DNA from: Zeus faber | Lineage: Eukaryota; Chordata; Actinopteri; Zeiformes; Zeidae | Assembly: GCA_960531495.1 (NCBI GenBank) | Contig: OY482850.1 | Location: 4,306,584 to 4,370,583 of the forward strand | Length of the DNA: 64,000 nt | Direction: 5' to 3' | In this document: one piece after another, positions 59,285 to 64,000 of the stretch | Layout: each line of letters starts with the position of its first letter | Position numbering within the stretch: position 1 is the stretch's first letter | Program-made: the position numbers and the translations under genes | Notes under the pieces: model-generated | What the model was told of the DNA's origin: nothing | Databases searched by the model: none | Seen by the model: only the letters and a program-made list of their open reading frames with translations

Positions 59285-59968
59285 GGTGTGGTTTGAGCCG
59301 CCTGGATCTAGGTAATTGGGATCAGAGTGGCTGCATACCTGTTGCTCGTTGGTTTGTCTAACAAGCAACAGGTAACTTTTTGTAGAAAGTGTGTCATGAC
59401 AAGGGCTCCTATCCTGAGTGTGTGTGGGGATGGGGGTTTTACCCGCCAACCAGGTTGTGGCGGACAAAGGGCCGCGGCCAAGAACCAGCTGCGGACAACA
59501 GCATGGTTCCCTTTCCCGCGGCAGCCAAGCTGCCTCGAATCGGTCCTGTCGCACGTGGCCCGACTCGAAGCAGGGAGATTTCTTAATGTTTTGTCTGTCT
59601 TGCAGAGGGGTTTCGGCGCACAGGCTCATCAGCAGCCCAGCAGCGGAACGCAATTCCTCCTGTGCCCGAGAGGATCATTATTATTATTATTATAATAATA
59701 ATAATAATAATTTCTTATATATAATTGTGGCCACCTTTACCGATAGTGAAGTGGACAATAAAAACTCCGGCTCCCTCCCTTAAACCCTTACATGATTGGA
59801 CCGACTCGAGGCAGCTTGGCGGCCGCGGGAAAGGGAACCGTGCTGTCGTTTGTAGCCGGTGCTTGACCACGCCCCTTTGTCCGCCACACAGGTATGCAGC
59901 CACTCTGATGCCAATTTCCTAGATCCAGGTCAGGTGTGGCTGCTCAAAGCACCCCACCCCGAACACCA
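59285..59968. repeat. Large imperfect inverted repeat
   Basis: The left arm (ctggatctaggtaattggga... gtggcggacaaagg... tttcccgcggc... ctgcctcgaatcggtcc, 59,305-59,545) is inverted on the right (ggaccgactcgaggcagc... gcggccgcgg... tttgtccgccac... tagatccagg, 59,799-59,930). The left arm has about 130 bp extra, and an ATT/AAT palindromic simple repeat sits between the arms (59,678-59,711). The phrase with a tgtggcgga start and a downstream cacgccc resembles the LTR-like ends at 39.4 and 41.2 kb. Confidence 0.75.
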
Positions 59969-60504
59969 CAACCACTTAACATATCACATATTTATTTTGG
60001 TTAAATACATCATATTTCGATTGATGTGACTGTAGACGATAATAAAATGAGCTCCACTAGAACATGTTCTTCCTCACCTAGGTTAATTGGAGGACTAAAT
60101 GACTAATTCCTGAGTTAATTTCTTTTGTCATAAATGGACTTTTAGCTACATTTATTTGTATGAATTTTGTGCAGAAACAGCAACTTTCTTTTCATAAACA
60201 AAGTGTATGCCTTCGAGCGATTGATTTGTTTTCTATTTAATTGAATTGAGGATATTTATTCGCGGTTGCCGTTATTTTTTTTTGAATGCCCTCACAACAA
60301 CACACATATCTACAATTGAATTTGTTGAAAGAAACTTGCACGGTGTCATTAGTGCGGCCGTTTTCTTTTATATGTTTCTTTGTGTATAACATAAACCTGA
60401 TAAACCAGGCTTAATATGTGGCATATGGCTTTACACACGCACACAGACATCTGTAATATAAATATATATCCACAGAGATACACACACATTATAAGTCCAA
60501 TATG

Positions 60505-60566
60505 GCGAGTCTCTCTCACTCGCTCTCTCTCTCTCTATCTCTCGCGCGCTCTCTCTCTCGCTCTAA
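60505..60566. repeat. (CT)n-rich simple repeat
   Basis: A TCTC-rich tract with cgcgcgc interruptions; non-coding. Confidence 0.9.
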
Positions 60567-61298
60567 AGATGTAGTTCATCAATCTGGCTGCAGATAGAGG
60601 TCTCTCGGAGTAGAGTTTTTTTTTTAGCCGTGACGAGGAGATGGACAGATAGCAGCAGACGAGTTGCTTGGAGTGGGATAACAACCGCACATACACACAC
60701 AGGCGCGCACACATGCACAGGACAACACACACACACAAACAATTCATCCGCCCCTTATCTCAATCTAGCCCGTCTCCAGACACCGTATGTCCGTCTCATC
60801 TTTTGTGTGACCCGCTGATGAATTGGTGCTATTGATGACCTATTGGGTTTTTTACAGAAAAAAAATAAATAAAAAAAATACTTCAAAAACAAAATAAATT
60901 AATCGCAAGAAGAGCAGTGCAGAGTAGTGCAGAGCAGTGTAGAGCTTTTTGTCTCGAGGAGTAAAGAACAACAGAGAAGAGTCATTTGTACCATGTAATT
61001 TATCTGCTGGCCTTTAATTGGTCCGTCAGGGACCCTGACCCTCTCCATTGTGACCTCACGGTGAGGCCTAAACGTAGGCCGATATACACACTAAAAATAG
61101 GCTTGTGAGTGCTAGATCAGACGAGAACATTTTGTGCGTTGTGAGCAATGGGGTTGAATTGCTCGTCTAACAGCGGTTCCATTTTTATACAAAAAAAAAA
61201 AGGAAACTACAGTCCCAACTACTACCACTCTTTCTTGATATTCTGTGTGCCTCAAAGGTAAGATCCAATTAGAACCAATGAGGATGCTAATTCTACAC

Positions 61299-62194
61299 CA
61301 GGGTTGCCCACTCTTTTTCGGCTTGCGAGCTACTTTTAAAATGACCAGGTCAAAATGATCTACCTTCATTAAAAAATGCTAAATACATTTATTTATATGT
61401 ATATACTAAGTATACTTCATATATACAATACATGTTGGCATACCTTGCATCCCTGCATGAACCCTTACGGCACAATAGCATTAAATACATTTATGGTCAC
61501 TACCTTACTCTGATGACTTGCACTGAATGGAGTCAGCCAGGGTTGCATAGTCTGGACAGTAGCTACCGGTAGCCAGCCTCAAGCAGGCTTCCAAATGATC
61601 ATCCGTCATGGTGGAACACTATTTCGACTCAATAATCATGTGGGGAAAGGCTGACTCACATAAATAGTAGCACATTTCCTCATGCTTGGGTAATTTTCCT
61701 CTGTGAGTCAGTTCCAAAACGGTCCATGAGTCCTGGACTTGAGCTGAATGTCAGCCTGTAGTGTCAACATCTCATCCTCCACTGCAGACGAGTTCAGGTG
61801 AAACAGTGTTGGAGTGAATCAACCTCAATATCTTCCCTAAATGGGAAGCACATAAATGTAGCGATTGGCTCGAGTAAAGCACCTTGAAACCGTTTGTCAA
61901 AGTCTGACAGACAGTTTTCAATCTGCTCTGTGTAGCGCACACTGTCGGGGCGGTCCTCACACCCCTCCCCTCCCTGCCTTCCCTTGGGTCTCCAGCTTTG
62001 ATGCAAGGTTTTGAAAGTTCCCCAAATCATGGCGCTGCAGCTTTGAGGACAGAAGTCGCACTACTGAACTGAACTGATCATGTTGACCACGGTTTTGTCT
62101 TTTCCTTGGAGATTTATTTATTTATTTTATTTTTTTGAATGGCGTGCGATCTACCCGCAATACCTTCGCGATCTACCGGTCGATCGCGACCCTG
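61299..62194 (-). mobile_element. hAT DNA transposon (GTF2IRD2/ZBED-like transposase kin), 5' part deleted
   Basis: Perfect 8-bp target duplication ttctacac (61291-61298 and 62195-62202) around termini cagggttgccc... and ...gcgaccctg. The minus strand carries the C-terminal part of a hAT transposase: SVRYTEQIENCLSDFDKRFQ, then PIATFMCFPFREDIEVDSLQ, and downstream an LQADIQLKSR...FWN-like and MRKCAT-like region broken by stops. The N-terminal half, including the BED finger and catalytic core start, is missing. Fragments end close to the 'gatctacc' sub-terminal repeats. Confidence 0.92.
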
Positions 62195-62459
62195 TTCTAC
62201 ACTCTAAATGGCTTCACCCTCCCCGCATCTAAACACGTAAGAGACTCTTAGTGTGGCTTTTTTAGGTCAAGTTTGTTGCAATGAGTGATGAGCTGCAGGC
62301 CAGTGGACAGTTAGGGGCTAATAGGCAGTGGGCCTATGCTCAAAGTCGGCCGGTACTCACCGGTGCCCGACTACATTTTACTCTTTCAGCAAATAGTTGA
62401 TTTTCGTGACTTCTGAACTATTTTGTAGAGAATATTTCATTTTTCTCAAGAAAAGCATA

Positions 62460-62655
62460 CACCGATCAGCCACAACCTTAAAACCACTAATAAACACTAA
62501 TATTGTGTAAGGGTGGTTACGATAGCAATTTCCAACAAATCAACTTCTAGAACTGAGTGTTCACTTGCTGCCTGATATATCCAACACCATGACAGGTGCC
62601 ACTGGAACAAGATGAGAAATGTTATTCACTTCACCTGTCAGTAGTTTTAATGTAG
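62460..62655 (-). mobile_element. Second Tc1-like family, copy 3 (MITE-sized)
   Basis: It begins caccgatcagccacaacctt after TA and ends near cacctgtcagtagttttaatg. It retains only the two noncoding ends seen in the 543-bp copy at 32.6 kb, with no coding sequence left. Confidence 0.85.
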
Positions 62656-62699
62656 CAGGAAGTAATGCATTGGAACTCGGAAATCTGTGATTCGAGTCC

Positions 62700-63800
62700 A
62701 TAGTCCACATGTTAACGTACAAACTACAGAGTAGTTCAAAACAACGTTGGAAATGTTTTTAGATTAAAATCTATAGAAACGGAACATTGTTTACTGTTAA
62801 GCCAGAGCCCTGATGTAGCATCCGTCCCTGGCACATCTACGTGCCAACATGTGAATAAGGGGAGTACTGGCATTTATTCTTTTCCATTTAAAGCCCTACT
62901 AATGGGTAACTGTTACTGACACGTTTGACAGCTAGATGGGAGGGTGCAAATGGACGATAGAACAAATGCTGTTGCTATTACTGTCATCATGGCCTCCACT
63001 TTGATAAAACACGGTTCCCTTTATGGTTTGCAAGGTTCACACACGCTATACAACATAGCCGATTTCCCACCTTTGGCTAAGAAATCAATTTTAAACAAGA
63101 CTATCAAGATTACTGCATCCGCATGTTGAAAAAAAAAAGACCTTGGGTGAACAATAGGTTGACTAATCAATTTCCTCATGGCTGGTTTGATTTGGAAACT
63201 TTGTTGTAGGTATTAGATAGATAAAAGGTATTAAAGCATTGTTTTCACTGATGAAGAGTTTTTAGCAACATTTCCCATCTATTCCCAGCCTCCAAAGCTG
63301 CCCTAAAAGTATCATCATCTTTTGAAAGGGCAACTGATTTGAGGCTTGATCTGGCTTTAATCCACGAGGAGCTATTTGAGGATCCTTCTGATCTGAACAT
63401 ATTCTCCTATGTTAATTTGACCCCTTGACTCATTAAAAAAAAATGTAAATATCGCTATTAAATCTCTGCTCCTTTCTCCTGTAAAAGTTCACAAATCAGA
63501 ACAAAACATTTTAAAGGTAGTCGAACTACAAAAAAAAAACAAAAAAAAAAAACTGGAGACGGGGCTGGAACGGTATTCAAATGGGACACAGCGTTTCATA
63601 ATTAATTCTAGTGCGAGGGGAGGAAAAAAGTGTTTTAAATTAATTATACACTTTTCTTCCCCTTTTCTGATCTTCAACTTAGGCACATGCTATTTTAAAT
63701 ATTCCAATTCTTCAGAGCTGAGATGAGGTGACCGTAACAGGGCAAGAGATTTGATGGAGAGACTTAAAATTGGCTTTGTACAGAAGTTGCTCAGACACAG
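62700..63800. other. Intergenic, nothing recognised
   Basis: AT-rich unique-looking sequence without a supportable gene, apart from short A-runs. Confidence 0.4.
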
Positions 63801-63802
63801 AT

Positions 63803-63805
<3 letters not shown>

Positions 63806-63862
<57 letters not shown>
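63806..63862. repeat. (GA)n microsatellite
   Basis: About 27 GA units. The poly-Ser-Leu open frames on the opposite strand are artefacts. Confidence 0.97.
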
Positions 63863-63866
<4 letters not shown>

Positions 63867-64000
63867 AGTTTGATCGAGTGGGATGGTAGAGAGAGAGAAA
63901 GAGATACTGGGAACGCTGCACATCGTGTGGAGCTGTTGGGATTTTGAAGACATCGACTTTGCCTGTCGATGTCTCTCTTCTTTCTATATATATATATATG

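Overview
This is vertebrate nuclear DNA, almost certainly from a teleost fish. The genes are split by consensus GT/AG introns, and dinucleotide microsatellites are frequent. The repeats are those typical of fish: several Tc1-like transposons, hAT and piggyBac MITEs, pogo/Tigger, Rex1-like, L2-like and RTE LINEs, a tRNA-derived SINE that shares its tail with a LINE, and a decayed Ty3/gypsy element.

Two host genes are recognisable and they are transcribed away from each other. On the minus strand, the left third holds the N-terminal ~670 codons of zc3h18, a nuclear CCCH zinc-finger RNA-processing factor. Eight coding exons lie between 22,413 and 1,467, and the gene runs off the left edge. A probable CpG-rich promoter with CRE-like and YY1-like sites sits at about 23.5-23.7 kb. 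On the plus strand, a complete thyrotropin-releasing-hormone receptor gene, best assigned to the trhr2 paralogue, spans 28,587-51,531 in five coding exons (604 aa predicted). One short exon (32,341-32,479) carries the third intracellular loop. The zc3h18-trhr2 pairing matches my recollection of the mouse Zc3h18-Trhr2 linkage and supports the TRHR2 assignment.

Layout: 1-1.47 kb is intronic or downstream zc3h18 sequence with an (AAT)n tract and a MITE relic. From 1.47 to 22.4 kb, zc3h18 exons are separated by introns loaded with Tc1, hAT and piggyBac-type elements. From 22.4 to 28.6 kb lie the zc3h18 5' region and the intergenic interval. From 28.6 to 51.5 kb is trhr2, whose 18-kb fourth intron holds a cluster of elements: a Tc1 relic, an L2-like LINE, a minisatellite, a second L2-like fragment, a nearly full-length RTE LINE, a SINE, a gypsy fossil, a GC-rich repeat, and a Rex1-like LINE interrupted by a pogo/Tigger element. 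From 51.5 to 64 kb I see no gene, only a fold-back repeat, a well-bounded hAT relic, a Tc1 MITE and microsatellites.

The most noteworthy points are: a trhr2 C-terminal tail about three times the usual length built from degenerate 14-residue repeats; three extra introns in the receptor core, one inside the E-R-Y motif; a 30-nt in-frame microexon in zc3h18; a near-perfect 44-bp palindrome at the end of a Tc1 element; and a nested pogo-in-Rex1 insertion with an internal 28-bp perfect hairpin. I found no convincing wholly new system.
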